This document shows positions 35,648 to 51,867 of a stretch of DNA of 64,000 bases, one piece after another (position 1 is the first letter of the stretch; each line of letters opens with the position of its first letter). A program made the translations under genes and the position numbers. This stretch comes from Carnegiea gigantea (taxonomy: Eukaryota > Streptophyta > Magnoliopsida > Caryophyllales > Cactaceae), in assembly GCA_029747015.1 (NCBI GenBank), contig JAKOGI010001246.1, positions 31,001 through 95,000 on the forward strand, written 5' to 3'. Under the pieces are notes generated by a model that had not been told where the DNA came from, did not search any database, and worked only from the letters and a program-made list of their open reading frames with translations.

Positions 35648-36115
35648 GAGATTCCGGAACACATTAAGGCTACTATAAGCCAACAAAAGAGCTATGCCGA
35701 TAAAAAGGGAAAATTATTAGAATTTCAAGTGGGAAATGAAGTATTGTTAGAGAGAGGAAAGCCAACTACATTGGGGCCTACAAAGTCATCGAAAAGTTCA
35801 AACTAGTGGCTTATAAATAGGATTTATTAGCAAAACTCGAGCATATACATAGTGTTTTCATATTTCACAGTTGAGAATGTATGTTCCAGATCCATGTCAT
35901 GCCATTGTGACAAAGCCTACAGGTGTTGCTAAGAACTTGGCTTATGAGGAGCATCTCTTGAAACTACCGAATTATAGAGTTAAACAACATCGTGATAAAG
36001 GTATCTCTCCAGTCAAGGTTCTATAGGCTAACCATACCTCATCTGGAGGCACATGGGAGACAAAAGAATATGTGAGAAATAATTCCCCATATTTGTTGAG
36101 GAAAAACTAAGATTT
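35648..36115 (+). pseudogene. pol: Integrase C-terminus and chromodomain-like tail, broken
   Basis: A frame from 35648 reads ISQQKSYADKKGKLLEFQVG, the usual start of the integrase C-terminal region of plant Ty3/gypsy elements. After stops and frame changes it continues with FHS-LRMYVPDPSH, then LAYEEHLLKLP and VKVLWANHTSSEATWETKE, the pattern of a chromovirus chromodomain tail. It ends just before the polypurine tract, as in intact elements. The gene is non-functional. Confidence 0.8.
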
Positions 36116-36150
36116 CTTTCAAATTTGCAAGTTTTGAGGATGAAATTTAT

Positions 36151-36165
36151 TTTAAGGGGGGAGAG
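36151..36165 (+). other. Polypurine tract of the chromovirus-like element
   Basis: TTTAAGGGGGGAGAG lies directly before the 3' LTR and after the typical GGATGAAATTT end of the coding region. Confidence 0.85.
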
Positions 36166-39057
<2,892 letters not shown>

Positions 39058-41693
39058 GGTGCACTCGCCCACTTTAGGAAGACGTTAGGCAGGCACGCCT
39101 CCCAAGTGCAATGGAGGTCACCTCCCTAGGCCATGGGCCCTCTTGATCACCCATTAACCTCGTCCAGGTAAATATGTTGGTTGGTCATTGGCATTTTTCT
39201 TTTGTAGTTATTCAGGCTTTTTGTTTATTGTTATAACCATGATGTGTGTCTAGAAACTTTAACTAAACACGATGCTAACTAATGGGTAAGGGACCATTCT
39301 TACTGAAATATTGTTTAGTATCTTCTTTAATGGATAGAACCATGGAGCAAGGTAATCATCTCACTTATTCAAGCCATAAAGAACTCTAAAATAAATGTTG
39401 TTAAAATTGATGAAGTCAACCTATTAAAAATTGCTAACGTTGATGTAACTAAGATAGGGCTTATGAGGCTCATTGACTTTTAACTAGTATGGTTTGTGTT
39501 TGTATTGTGTATTTTCTGTATAGTATGATGTTGTTTGCTTTCTTTTGTGGGTATAATTTAAACCTTTCGTTCTACTATAAAATGGTATTGTGATTGGAAA
39601 ATGTGTTTCATTTGATGACATGAAAGCCTTTCGTTGATTTTTGAGCCAAGCATGTTGGGGTTTTTTTTTTGGGGGGGAGTGGGGGTTCTGTTTTGTTTTA
39701 TTATTTTTTGTAGGTATGCTTGTGAGCGTGTATTTTTGTGTAGTGTATGTTGTTGTTTGCTTTCTTTTCTAGGTACTGTTTAAACTCTTTATTCTACTGT
39801 AAAATGGTACTATGATTGGAAAATGTGTTTCATTTGATGATATGAAGGTCTTTATTTCATTTTTGAACAAAGCTTGTCGTTTTTTTTTGGGGAGGTTCTT
39901 TTTTATTCTATTCTGTTTTTTTTTTGGGGTCCACATGTCAGCATGTTGTTGCATTGAGGTAAATTTTATTGAGTTGATATGGCTGATAAAGGAAGATTTT
40001 GCAAGCTAAAAGGCTTGAGGCATCATCTAGCTCTTGTCTAGTTTTACACAGACTTCATCTGAGTTTTATCTCATACTTTGATGAACTAGAGTTTAAGTGA
40101 GGACTAAGCACTTGCATTTTGAATATGGAGAGCTTGTGATTGAGTGTGTGAATCCTCTTATTATACAGTACGCTATTGTTTGTTGTTAATATTCTTAGAA
40201 ATTAGAAAGCATTAGGAAACATATTGGTCGTCTTCCAACCTTTATCCCACGCTTGTAGGACTTACGAATGGATTTTGCATGTCTGTTTGCTGAAAGTCAC
40301 TACTATGTCGCGTAGTTGGCAATGTATGTTTGATATTTCATTTGCCTGTAAGTTTGAATTTGAGTTTTAGTTCTCTTCTTACCGGATTATGAATTGATTT
40401 CTAATTTATTGGCTATTAGTCAATGGTCATTTAGAGTTTCTTTGATGAACAATGTTTAAATGCTGTATGCGCCGTCATATTTCAGAACCCCATCTATGGA
40501 GGCACTATGTGTTGTTATAGTTGTATTTTGTCATTTTCTTGCTCATGTACCACTTTGCCTCAGCGTCCCTTTACTAATTAGTTCCCACAGTACTCTTGAT
40601 GCCTAGCAGGCTGTTCAATTACCTAAATTTAACACTCTCTTTTAACCTTCCATGAGTTCCATTTATTTAAAGAACATTTCATTCTACTTGAAGAACATAT
40701 CAGAGAATGATAGTCCTTGAAAAAAAATTGAAAGCCATCTTTTAAAATTCCACGTGTTTGTGTTAAATTTTTTTGTCCCAAATTAAAGTTCAAGTATAAA
40801 ATAAATGAATCTGTGCTAGAATGTGGAGTGCCAAAGGTTGGCTTTAGCATTAAGGTGAAATAAAGAGCTAAGGTAACATGGATTTGCCTTTGGTTTTTCC
40901 TTTTCCTTTTTTATATCATTTATTTGTTTGGTTTGGCTTACGGGTGGGAACGGATGCTCCTTATGTATTGTTGGATAAATTGTCGATCTCATGAAGCATG
41001 CCTATTGGATCTTTTAAAAAAAACGTAAACAAACAAAACCCAACAAGTCAACACTTCTTCTCTAAACCTCTCTTTACCTAAGCTGATGGTTAGGATTTGA
41101 GGCTATCAATTGTTTTATTTGTTTGTCCTAGATAGATAAAGTGGTCTTAATAGATGGCAGACAAGACGCAAACTCAGGTAAGAAATCAAGAGAGCCATAT
41201 GCTTTGTATGTTCGCTCCAATTATTCATTTTCAAAAGCATTGATCCCTATAGGTGCTTTAGGTATGAGCCTGTCGATGTCCTTGTTGAGTGCAAATGGGT
41301 GATAAAGAGTACACTTTGAATTTTCTTATTTTAAACCTTCAAGGACTATTGGTGTTATCTCGTTAAGTGGATGGGTTCATGAGGATTTTGGTATATGGCT
41401 TTTACGTCAATGAGTAGGAGTATATCATATAGCCTACATGAGTAGAGGATACTTTTGTGAGTCTGTTAGTCTACTATTCTCTATAGTTGAAAGAAATTAC
41501 TCACCCGCGACCTTTTAGTTGCAAAAAGTGGAGAATAGCAACGTAATTTATATTCTTGCTGTACAAAAACATGCAAGTTTTTCCTATTTTGTGCTTATGC
41601 CATCTACATAATCTTATTTTCTTCAGGAGTTATATAGTTATTCTCCCCAGTAATGAGGGCCCACCTGAGGGTAGGTGATGTAAATTCTATTCA

Positions 41694-41740
41694 CTCTCAC
41701 ATTGAAGGGGAAATGCATTTCTGGGATGAGAAGAAATATA
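41694..41740 (+). promoter_or_regulatory. U2 copy 6 promoter, TATA altered
   Basis: The USE reads CTCTCACATTG (41694-41704), three positions off consensus. The usual AAATAAATA is replaced by AAATATA (41734-41740) after a small deletion, and the GTATTCAAG segment before U2 is also changed. It is the weakest promoter among copies that still have a U2 body. Confidence 0.7.
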
Positions 41741-41762
41741 GGTATTCAAGACCATTCAAGGC

Positions 41763-41956
41763 ATAGCTTTCTCAGCCTTTTGGCTAAGATCAAGTGTAGT
41801 ATCCGTTCTTATCAGTTTAATATCTGATATGTTGGTCATTGACCTACAATGATATTAAATTAGTTTTTTGAGGGGCAGGGTCCACCACGGGAGCTTGCTA
41901 CTGCGACCGTCAGGCGTCCCCTATGTGTTGCACCACTATGTGGGCTGGGCATACCC
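41763..41956 (+). ncRNA. U2: U2 snRNA copy 6 (divergent)
   Basis: About 194 nt. GTAGTA and the segment GGCTAAGATCAAGTGTAG are intact. The 5' end reads ATAGC. Stem IIb has changes in both arms (GTTGGTCA and TGACCTAC) that leave one mismatch. The Sm-type GTTTTTTG keeps the T run but loses the first A. The 3' domain is changed (GTCCCCTATG, GGGCATACCC). Probably a pseudogene, given the weak promoter. Confidence 0.85.
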
Positions 41957-44567
41957 TACTAAATCACATATGAGGCTTTTGTTTATTAAGACTCACATAC
42001 ATTTGGATGGAAGTTTAGATCACACTAGACTAAAAATGATAATTGTTTATCTTATGTCTGGAGGACCAGAACTGGTACTGGCTGTTAGGTGAAAACGTAT
42101 GATCATTGTTAGTTCCTATATCATAATAACCTCTGGTGAATTTTTTATGCTAATGTTGTATTTCAATCAAATTTTGCTTTATGGGTGTTTCATTCATAGT
42201 GTAGCATATAACTACAACGTCAGCATGGCATGCGGACACAACTTCACAATGTAACATATGAACACAATATCACAATGTAGTGTACGAATTTCTTAAATTT
42301 AAAACCTTGATTCTTTTGGTTATAGTTCAGTATTCCAGCGAATGCTACATGAGAAGCTTAAGAAGATAATTTAATTTGGATCCGAAGTGCTATGTGCCTA
42401 ATTACTAGGATTTTTTTTTCTTATTTTGTCCTATAATCAGAACTTAATTGTGTGTTGAATTTTGTTTCGCTATTTTCATTGGGTCAGAAGGAGATATTCA
42501 GGCAATAAAGATGTTCTAGAATGATCGACTCTTCATAGAGTAGACATTTTTTATGCAAATTGAATAAAATTGGATAGTTCCTTCTAAGACAGTGCATTAT
42601 GTGGTATTTTGTTCTTTTTCGACACTACTTTTATTAATTGTGTGGGAAATGAATTTAATATTGTCAAAACTTTAAAAGTGGCTAGGAAACAAGCAACACA
42701 ATTTCAGAACTGGTAATATGTGGCAAAGTAACCAACATTTACGGATTGGCCAAGATCCTAAATGGATTGTTTTGCAATTGTCATAATTGAGATTGAATCC
42801 TCTTTAGTAATTATTGAAACTAAATTCCTCTGTGGCGACTATTTATGCCCCCGGTCACTAGGACCTACAGGCATTATGATTAGCAATAGTGCTGGGCTCA
42901 TTAGATATCTTGTAGAATCTATTGTGAAGTTCACACCACAATTGTTCTCATGCAAAAATGATTGTAATTGGAATTGATACGGGGCTGCGCAAATGCAGGA
43001 CCCCAGCGCCACAAATTATGACATACGCTCTCCTGCTTTGGGAAGATGTTAGGTAGGCACACCCCCGAAGTGCAATGGAGATCACCTCCTTAGGCCATAA
43101 GCCCTGTTGATCACCCATTGACCTCGTCCAGTTAAATATGTTGCTTGGTCATTGGCATTTTTCTTTTCTAGTTAGTCGGGCTTTTTCACTGATTGTTATA
43201 ACCATGATGTGGGTCTGGAAACTTTAACCGGACACAATGATAGCTAATGGGTAAGGTACCATTCTTGCTGATATGTTGTTTAGTACCTTGTTCAATGGAT
43301 GAAACCATGGAGCTAGGCATAAAGAACTCTAAAACGAATGTAGTTAAAATTGATGAAGTCAACCTATTAAAAATGGTTCGCTTTAATGTAACTAAGGTAA
43401 GGCCTACGACGCTTATTGACCTTTAAGTGGTATGCTTTGTGTTTGTTTGTGTATTTTCGTGTATTGTATGATGTCATTCGCTTTCTTTTCTGGGTACAAT
43501 TTAAACCTTTTGTTCTACTATAAAATGGCATTACAATTGGGACATGTGTTTCATTTGATGGCATGAAAGTCTTTCTTTGATTTTTGAGCCAAGCTTGTTG
43601 GTTTTTTTTTTTTTTGCTTTTTTTGTGTGGGGGTTCTGCTTTGTTTTTGTTATTTTTTTTGGGTGTGCTTGTCAGCATGTATTTTCACATGCTATCATTC
43701 GCATTCTTTTCTGGGTATAGTTCAAACCCTTTATTCTGTTATAAAATGGTATTATGATTAGGAAGTGTGTTTCATTTGATGACATAAAGGTCTTTCTTTC
43801 ACTTTTCAAACAAGCTTGTTGTTTTGGGGGGGTGTTCTGTTTTGTTCTATCTTTTTTTTTTGGTGTGGCTGTCAGCATGTCGTTGCCTTAAGGTAAAGTT
43901 TATTGAGTTGATACGACTGATAAAGGAAGATTTTATAAGCTAAAAGGTGTGAGGCATCATCTAGCTATTGTCAAGTTTTATGCAGACTTCATCTGAGTTT
44001 TATGTCATACTTAGATGAACTAGAGTTTCGGCGAGGACTATGCACTTGCATTTTGAGTATGGAGAGCTTGTGATTTAGTGTTAGAATGAAAGTGTCAATG
44101 CTCCTATTGCACAGTATGCCATTGTTTGATGTTAATATTGTTAGAAATTAGAAAGCATTGGGAAATGTATTTGTGGTCCTCCAACCTTCATCTCAGACTT
44201 TTGATCAAGTTGACCCCTTAGCACTTATGGTTGGATTCTACTGGTCTATTTGCTAAAGGTTACTACTATGTTGCATAGGTTGGTAAGGTATGTTTGATAT
44301 TTCATTTTCCTGCAAGTTTGAGTTTGAGTTTTAGTTCTATTCTTACCTGATTATGAATTGATTTCTAATTTATTAGCTATCAGTCAATAATCATTTAGAG
44401 TTGCTTTGAAGAACAATGTTTAAATGCTGTATGCACCTTAATATTTGAGAACCCCATCTATGGAGGCACTACATGTTGTTATGGTTGTATTTTGTCGTTT
44501 TCTTGCTCACGTACCACTTTGCCTCAGCGTCACTTTACTAATTACTTCCCATAATGCTTTTGATGCC

Positions 44568-45904
44568 TGTTGTCCTAAAATGTTACCGCAAGTGCACGGT
44601 GTCAGTTGTAGCTAGCAACGGCAACTACGGGTCATGTCCACAAGGAATTTGATTCCAATCACCAGATTTAACTTATAGCACTCAATTTAGGCAAAAGTTT
44701 TATAGTGTTGAATGATTACTAAATAGTAGTACTATTCTATTGAAACTGATGAGTTATCTAATTCAATGATAAAAAGGGTCCTGGATTGGGGTTTACTACA
44801 CTATTATGCTAGGTGATTCACAATTAGGTCATATAAATCATGCTTATAAAACAGTTGAGGTGGAAGGGATTACAAATTAAAGCACATCTAAGCCTTCTTT
44901 CAAAGATCAATAGACTAACTGTAATAGTCCTAATCATCTATTCTCATGAAATTAAGATTATCAAGGTCAAATGATTGTGTAATCAAGTAATCCCAATTGA
45001 AACCGTAACTAGTTTCACATTAGGAAAATCAATTGCCTACAAGGTCGCACTAGATAAAGGATACAACTTTCGTTGGTTTCCTAAATCCTATTAAGAACAA
45101 TGAATAAAACTCTTTCAAGTAATTCAACAAACAGTTGGCATACTATGTAGGAATTCGAATTGCGATCATGAACACAACACACAGTAACCTAAAACATGAT
45201 TCACTTTTGCACAATAGGGGCTACCCCTAAGCCAAGACCACTAATTTAGCCTCTAATCATGCTTCCAATCATAATGCATAGTGAGAACGCGGAAAATATG
45301 ATTAAAGATACAAACTTTAGTTTACAACGCAAAAGAAAGAAGAAGAAGGAACATACCTTAATTGATTCTAGAAGTAATCGTGTAAATTCATCTCAAAACT
45401 AACTTCAATCCAATGCTTCGAATTTAAGAAAGGAAATTAGAAAACAGTAAAACCTCAAAAATCGCCCTCTTCGAGAACTCCTAAGAAAAATTATAAGATA
45501 GCCTAATTGTCGCCGCGACCAAACAATTAATCACGTAGAGCACGAAAGTGGCACGGGCGTGCCATGTGGCACGGTGCCACAGTGCCACATCCTTGGCCAG
45601 CGAACTCCTGCGTTCCTTGCTGGGCACGACCGCGTTGCTTGGCATGGGGCCCCCATGCCAGTCTTGTGGGCCTTTCCAACCTTCTTTTTATCTTGAAATC
45701 CGCCTTCTTGACCTTCCTTTCGCGTGGCATTGATGGGTTTTCCTCTTTCCTTCATCTGAAACTCCTGAAAACAAGAAAACATCTCGCATAAGCGAATTTA
45801 AGGTAAAAGAAGCCTATTCGACCACTATACTTTGAAGTTCAACCCAAAAATTGCTGCATAAAGAGGTCAAAATTAAGCTTGAAAGAGGTGAAAATAGAGG
45901 TTCA
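44568..45904 (-). repeat. 3' LTR of the minus-strand Athila
   Basis: 1337 bp. On the plus strand it starts TGTTGTCC and ends TTCA; read on the minus strand it begins TGAACCTCTATTTT, the same start as the left Athila element. A GC-rich block with GGCACGG and CGTGCC motifs lies at about 45540-45660. Confidence 0.9.
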
Positions 45905-45930
45905 TTAACTCCCCCACGCTTATCTCTTGC
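45905..45930 (-). other. Polypurine tract of the minus-strand Athila
   Basis: Minus strand reads GATAAGCGTGGGGGAGTTAA directly before the LTR start, preceded by GGGGACAAGCAAGA. It has the same arrangement as at 7650-7690 in the left Athila. Confidence 0.85.
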
Positions 45931-48259
45931 TTGTCCCCAAGCAAGGTTATCAACAAACAGAATGATGGGGAGAGATACCTCGAAATGCCATCTTCCTCAG
46001 GTAGGCGATGACAACTAGGTTAGTAATCATGACGGCTCACAGCTTAGAAACACAATAAGGGAAAAACTCTTTTTTTTTTCAAAAACACATATTCCAAAAT
46101 ATAAATTACTCGACTATGGTGCAAGAATAAACACCCCATTTTGAACTACTTTGAAGTGTCCTCTTCCCCCTTGAATCATTGGTGAGCTATTAGACTGGTA
46201 GGTTCTCACTTTAGGAATAAGAATGGAAACACTCCTCTCATGTGTTTAGGGTAGAAATTGATCACTCGGGATCACCCTCAATGCATGCATGCTACCGTAA
46301 GCTTGGCAAAACTCTCAATTCTCAATCAATGGAGGCAAAATGTGCAGGTGTCAATCATAAGGACTTTTTAAAGGTTGTATCGGAGTTAGGGCTATAGGTA
46401 AGGGAGGTTAAAATTTAGGTGGGAGAAGCTAATCATCCAAGTAGAGAGCAACCACAACCACCTCTACAAAAAAACACAATCATCACCATTGCCCCACAAC
46501 TCAAGCACAAAGAAAGGAGGGTTGAAACTGCTTCTCCCTTTTTTAACTAAATGGACCCCCTTTGGCTAAACATCTTATTCATGCATTTCCTTCTTCATTG
46601 TTCACTTTTTTTTCTTTTTTTTGTTGTTTTTTTTTTTTGAATGAAGAGAGAGAATGGCCAAGGTCTAAAGATTGTTTTAACTCCTAACTGTGCAAGGCTA
46701 ACAACCAATCAGAGCAGAGCACTAAGGTGCACCAACAAGCATATTACTTAAATCAAGAATAACTCACGACATTGCTCTACTAATTTGGCATAGGATGGGA
46801 TTATTCATTTCGAGCCATGGGTTTAGTAGATATTGGTGAATCAAATGATAGGGAAACAGCTCAAAGAGGGTGACAAATAGATTATAATAACACAGGGTGG
46901 ATTTTTGGCTCATGTGGCTTATAAACAAACGAATACCTCAATCATATTAGCATCATACACATGCCAACTGTGATTTCAAAGAGAGTTAGGCCAAGTTCTA
47001 AAGATGCACGTGCAAAGGGGTGAACACTCATAAAGGAATGTTCAAGACCTTATAGAGTGAATGGTCATTACAGGCTCAAAAAGCTTACTGGATCTTCTAC
47101 CAAGATCAAAAACTAGCTCAAAGGATTGGCTAGCAGTTAGGGTTCGATCAACTCACGTCACAGTAACCCTCAGGGGTGAATACAGAAGCACACATAGCCC
47201 AGCAATCAAAATATTTCCATAATAATCTCATAAAACACTAGCCTAAATTGAGCCTCATTTGCAAAAACCACCATAACCATCCAACCACATTATCACCCCT
47301 TGAATGTCATGATTAGAGGGGTTTTTACAACTTTTTTTTTCTTTTTTTTGGAAAGCAATAAAGCTAACTATGAAAGCAATAAATAGTATATAGGAGAATG
47401 AAGAGAAAAGGATAAGGATTACCTCGAAAGTTTATGCACCCCCAACTCGAACAAGTCTCCTTTATGATGCAAATATCTATCCTAAATGCACTAGACTACA
47501 TGCTCAATTAAACTAAAATAAAAATGCAACTAATGCATCCTAATTATGTAACTAAAGTGCTAAATGCAAGAATGTATGTACAAGACTGACAACCCCAATC
47601 CTCATAGGATGCACAATATAGAACCCACTCCCCCTTACTTGAACATTTTATTGTCCCCAATGAATAGAATAAACATACAAATGCAGCGACGGGGGGCATA
47701 CTCACAGTTACTAGGACCCATCGAGCCCAGGAGGCGGCCAAAAGGGTGGAGGAAATGGGTGGAAGGTGGATGAGTGGCCTAGATCAGATGAGGGAAATGA
47801 CGACGAGCCCCCATGATCGCCTGGGAAGGTGCAAAACCGCTCCTCTAACTGTCTAATGGACTCTGATTGTCACCAGATCAGCGCATTCATCCGTCTGCGC
47901 TCTTCATACTCTGGGCTTCCTGCATAACCCGTTCCTCCTCCCGCTAAATCCGCCGCCCCTCTCTCTCCCCTCTTGGCGGTCAACAAAACCCCAAAAATAG
48001 GTGACACCCACATTAATAGAGTCCATGTGTCTAGAGAGACGATGGAGGTCATCACGCATACCAGTTTGCCCCTCCGAAAGACCCGAAACCTCTATTTGGA
48101 GGGCAGAGGACTGGAGGAAAGTGGGGTCAAGTGGCATATATGCTGCAGAAAAGAAGACCCGCCAGTCTCATGAGGGAAAGGTGGGTGAAACAGTGGTGAG
48201 GTTGGTGGGATGGCCTTCTCCTCTTCCCCAGCATAGGTGCCCTCAAGCCCGGGCTCCTC
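45931..48259 (-). other. 3' untranslated region of the minus-strand Athila
   Basis: About 2.3 kb between the post-integrase ORF stop and the polypurine tract. It is AT-rich with T and A runs and no recognisable coding sequence. Long 3' regions are usual in Athila. Confidence 0.5.
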
Positions 48260-49460
48260 TTAGCATTCATCAACATCATCCTCCTCCTCCTCCTTCTCCT
48301 CATCATCATCCTCCCCCTTCTCATCATACTCGGCCTCCTCATCAGTGGCTAACTGGTCCTCACGGGGTAACACAGTTGCCCTAAAAATCACTCGGTCACA
48401 ATTGTAATTTCTTTTATTGGTGACTGTGGTACGCTCAACATTTGGAAGAGTGAAGGGATCTATTTGTGGTGAGGGTATCGAATGGTGTCACCCTGAGTAT
48501 CAATGATGTGCATATGGTGGAGGGTGCTAACATCCAGCTGACCCCTAAGGAAATGGGGTTCTAGGTGGGAGAGTCTATCACTGTGGCCTAAGGCGATCGC
48601 GATGGCAATAGCAATAACAGTGCCCCCAATGCTTATAACATTCCAATTGCTAGGCTTCTGCCAAGTGGCGGATTATAAATGCCCCAGTGTCTATGGGGGT
48701 GCCCGACAATGCACACCAGATAATGAACAACTCCGCCTTCCGACAACCATTTTGGTTATCGTTGCGACCAAAAATAATATTCGCAGTCAGGCGCTAAAGG
48801 TAACGGAGGCTAATATTGCAGATATCAGTGGCCTTAGCCAGTCGAGGCTCAAAGATGCTAGGCCTCCCAAATCGGTCGGTGTAAGCCTTTTGTTTGGAGC
48901 AAGTAACACTCTTCCAAACAGGGTCGGGTCGCCATAAGGAGGGCACATCTCTATATGCTCCATCAACCACCAGAAATTTCAATAATTCATTAAACATTCT
49001 CAAATTCATCTGGTGGTCTACATTGAACATACGGAAGGAAATCTCCACTTCATGACCCCTAAATGTTCCATCCTAATTTACATTCAAAGAGCTTAGAAAC
49101 TCCATCATGAGGTGGTCATACGAGGTACATTGCATGCCAATGTACTCAGTCCATCCAAATTTACCAATCAAATGCAACATAAAAGATAGCCAAAGTTCGC
49201 AAGGAATCCACATGAAAGTACTTTTGCTCACTAGTGTTCCTAGTAGCTAAAGCCTCATATCAGGTTTTCTATTCTTCACTAACAAAATGCAGTCCTCTAG
49301 TGCTAGCAAGCAAAATAAAGGGATATGTGTCTTTCATACCTTTAGCAGAAGAGGGTGCAGCTGAAGAAGAAGTGGCCTTGGATGATTTCTTGGGCACGGA
49401 GGGGGGCCTTTGAACCTTCCCCAACTTATTTTCTCCCCATAAGTAGCAATTAAGCATAGA
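48260..49460 (-). pseudogene. Post-integrase ORF with acidic tail, broken
   Basis: Located between integrase and the polypurine tract, where Athila elements carry an extra ORF. The N-terminal half is Ser/Lys-rich (PKKSSKATSSSAAPSSAKG), followed by FILLASTRGLHFVSEE and KYFHVDSL, a pattern I associate with the plant retroelement protein annotated as putative plant transposon protein. After many stops and frameshifts it ends in an Asp/Glu-rich tail and a TAA at 48260-48262. Some authors call this position env-like. No signal peptide or membrane segment is visible. Confidence 0.55.
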
Positions 49461-50180
49461 TCGGGACCTTAGAGTGGTGGAAGAAGATGAATATGAGAGA
49501 AAAATGAAAGCTTCCTATCTCTACAACCTTCAACCTCAACAATGGAGGTTAAGGCTTTTGAGAGAGAAAGAGGGTTGTGTGATGGAGTGAATTAGGGTGA
49601 AAAGAGAGGGAATTTGGGAGGAAAATGAAAATTTATGAGTGAAATTGGAAGATTTTGGGGGAAAATTGAGAGTTTGAGGGCGGAAGTGAGTGGAGAGTGA
49701 GGTGAGAAAGAGAGGGTGTCGTGGCTGTAGAGAAAGAAAATGGAGAAGTTTGAATGAGGAAGAAGGAAGAAGAAGAAAGAAATTTTGTTTTTGGCTGATT
49801 TTTAAAGGGGCATGATGCCACTATGCCTAAACGTTGTTCTGTAGCTAAGATCTGAGGAGCGACATGGTCGTGCCCAGGGGCATGGGGCCACCGTGCCGTT
49901 TTGTTGTCTGCTTGCCTTGATGATCTTTCTCCCTCCTTTTTTTTTCATCTGTTTTTCTCAAGGGGGGCATGGGCGTGCGATCAGGCCTGGGGTGCCCATG
50001 CTAACATGCTGACTCCTTTCAAGTGGCTTCCTTTATTGCTTACTCATTTTTTTTCTTTGAGTTTTTCCTCTTATTTTTCAGTCTTTTTCACCCCCTTTTT
50101 TTCTTCTTTTTTTTCTGTTTTTTGAAAGCTAAAAGCTTGACCATGAAGCATCTCTAAGGAGAAGAAATATCGGGGAGGGC
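49461..50180 (-). other. Spacer between integrase and the post-integrase ORF
   Basis: Pyrimidine/purine-rich low-complexity leader. At about 49805-49995 it holds a GC-rich block with GTCGTGCCCAGGGGCATGG and related words, resembling the GGCACGG/CGTGCC block of the LTR. No coding sequence is recognised. Confidence 0.45.
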
Positions 50181-51340
50181 ACAAGTAACCTTCCCTTCAA
50201 GCGACTCACCAGCTACGTAATCCTTCAATTGAGACCTGTTCACTTTGAACGAGCTGGTGGCTTTTGTGCCAATCTCAATAGCTCCATATGGGTATACCTT
50301 AGGTACTGTGAAGGGACCCGATCATCGGGAGCGGACTTTCCCAGGGAAGAGCTTCAATTTAGAATTGAAGAGCAGAACTAAATCGCCTTCCCTAAACTCT
50401 CTCCGATTGATAAACTGCTCATGCCATCTTTTTACTCTTATATCTTTGAACTTTCATAGGCATCCAACGGGATTGCGTCAAGTTCATTCAACTACAACAA
50501 TCGTTTCTTTTCCGCATACTTTAAATCAAAGTTTAAGTGTTTGATGGCCCAGTAGGCCTTGTGTTCTAGCTCTACGGGGAGCTGGCATGGCTTACTGTAG
50601 ACTAATCAGAACGGATTGATTCCGATTGGAGTCTTGAACGCGGCTCGGTAAGCCCAAAGGGCATCATCCAGCTTGTCTGCCCAGTCCTTGTAAGATCGCA
50701 CAACCGTTTTCTCCAAAATAGACTTGATCTCATGGTTGGAGATCTCCACTTGGCCGCTCGTTTCAGGGTGATAGCCAAGTCCATACTTATGATGCACTCC
50801 ATATTTCTTCAAGAGAGCTTCCAGTTTCTTCTCTGTAAAGTGCATCCCATTATCGCTAATGAGCACCCTAAGGACTCTAAAACGAGGAAATATGACCTTT
50901 TTGAAAAGCTTAGCCACCACCCTAGAGTCATTGGTAGGGCTAGCCACTACCTCCACCCATTTGCAGACATAATCCACCGCAACCAAGATAAATCGGTTAC
51001 CCCTCGAAGATGAGAAAGGTCCCATAAAGTCGATGCCCCAAAAATCAAATATCTCGACTTCAAGGATGAAGTTGAGGGGCATCTCATTCTTCCAGGAGAT
51101 GTTTCCCGTCCTCTGGCAACGATCACATGCCTAAATGTAGCGGTGGGCATCCCTGAACAAGGAAGGCCAAAAGAATCCAACTTGGAGGACCTTTATAGTG
51201 GTCTTAGAGGTGCCCACACATCCTCTATAGGGAGAGTTATGATAGGACGAAATCACGCTCCGAATCTCCTCCTCAGGGAGGCAGCACTCGTAGATCCCAT
51301 CATTACACAACTTGTAAAGAAAAGGTTCCTCCCAAAGTAC
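50181..51340 (-). pseudogene. pol: Athila integrase, broken
   Basis: Would insert the cDNA into the host genome. On the minus strand the N-terminal zinc-binding part (with CDRCQRTG) precedes the core at 50606-51082. The catalytic triad is present: Asp in GIDFMGP, Asp in ISDNGMHF and Glu in SGQVEISN, with 35 residues between the second and third. A stop follows the start of the zinc-binding part (before ACDRC), and another closes the core at 50606. The C-terminal part is scrambled by stops. The core is conserved, but no complete enzyme could be made. Confidence 0.88.
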
Positions 51341-51369
51341 ATCTTGATATCATGAAGGAACTTCTCCTT

Positions 51370-51867
51370 CTAATGGGAGGAGAGATCATGGGGGAAGATC
51401 CCCGAGGCTAAGTAGTTCGCGAAGTCGGCGAACCATGGGGCTTGTCCCAAAGAGATAGCCATAATATGCTCATAAGGGAAAGCATCGTCGATGGAGGTGT
51501 CATGGCTCTCAACAATGAGCCTGAAAAGATGATCAGCAATGACATTCTCCGCCCCCACCTTGTCCTTGATCTCCAGATCAAACTCCTGGAGTAGCAGAAT
51601 CCACCGGGCGAGGCGAGGCTTCGCATCTTTCTTCTCAAAGAGGTGCTTAAGTGTAGAATGGTCGGTGTACACGATAACCTTGGAGCATAGGAGGTAGGGT
51701 CGAAACATCTCCACCGCGTACATGACCGTAAGCAACTCCTTTTCAGTTATTGTGTAGTTCTGTTGTGCCTCATCCAGTGTTCTACTAGCATCGTAAATCA
51801 CCACTGGCTTCTTATCTCTTCTCTGTCCCAAAACTGCCCCCACCGCATGATCGCTAGCATCACACAT
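51370..51867 (-). pseudogene. pol: Athila RNase H domain
   Basis: Degrades the RNA of the RNA-DNA hybrid. An open stretch of 165 codons includes [31 protein letters not shown] and [12 protein letters not shown], the typical RNase H signature of plant Ty3/gypsy pol. The catalytic Asp, Glu and Asp positions look conserved. It is separated from RT by frameshifts in 51868-52101, so it is part of a broken polyprotein. Confidence 0.88.

Larger units (their letters stand above)
40557..44520 (+). repeat. U2 array unit 6
   Basis: Sixth unit, 3964 bp, uninterrupted. It contains U2 copy 6. Shared variants with units 5, 7 and 8 (for example GATAAAGTGGTC and GACAAGACSCAAA in the exon-like segment) set it apart from units 1-4. 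Confidence 0.9.

Noticed and set aside
48127..48342. Arg/Met-rich open frame on the minus strand
   Set aside because: It is an out-of-frame reading of the GAT/GAG repeats that encode the acidic tail of the Athila ORF.
49633..50125. Ser/Phe-rich open frames on both strands near 49633-50125
   Set aside because: Low-complexity purine/pyrimidine sequence inside the Athila spacer gives open frames by composition alone.
50245..51355. Plus-strand open frames over the integrase region
   Set aside because: They are antisense readings of the clearly conserved minus-strand integrase.
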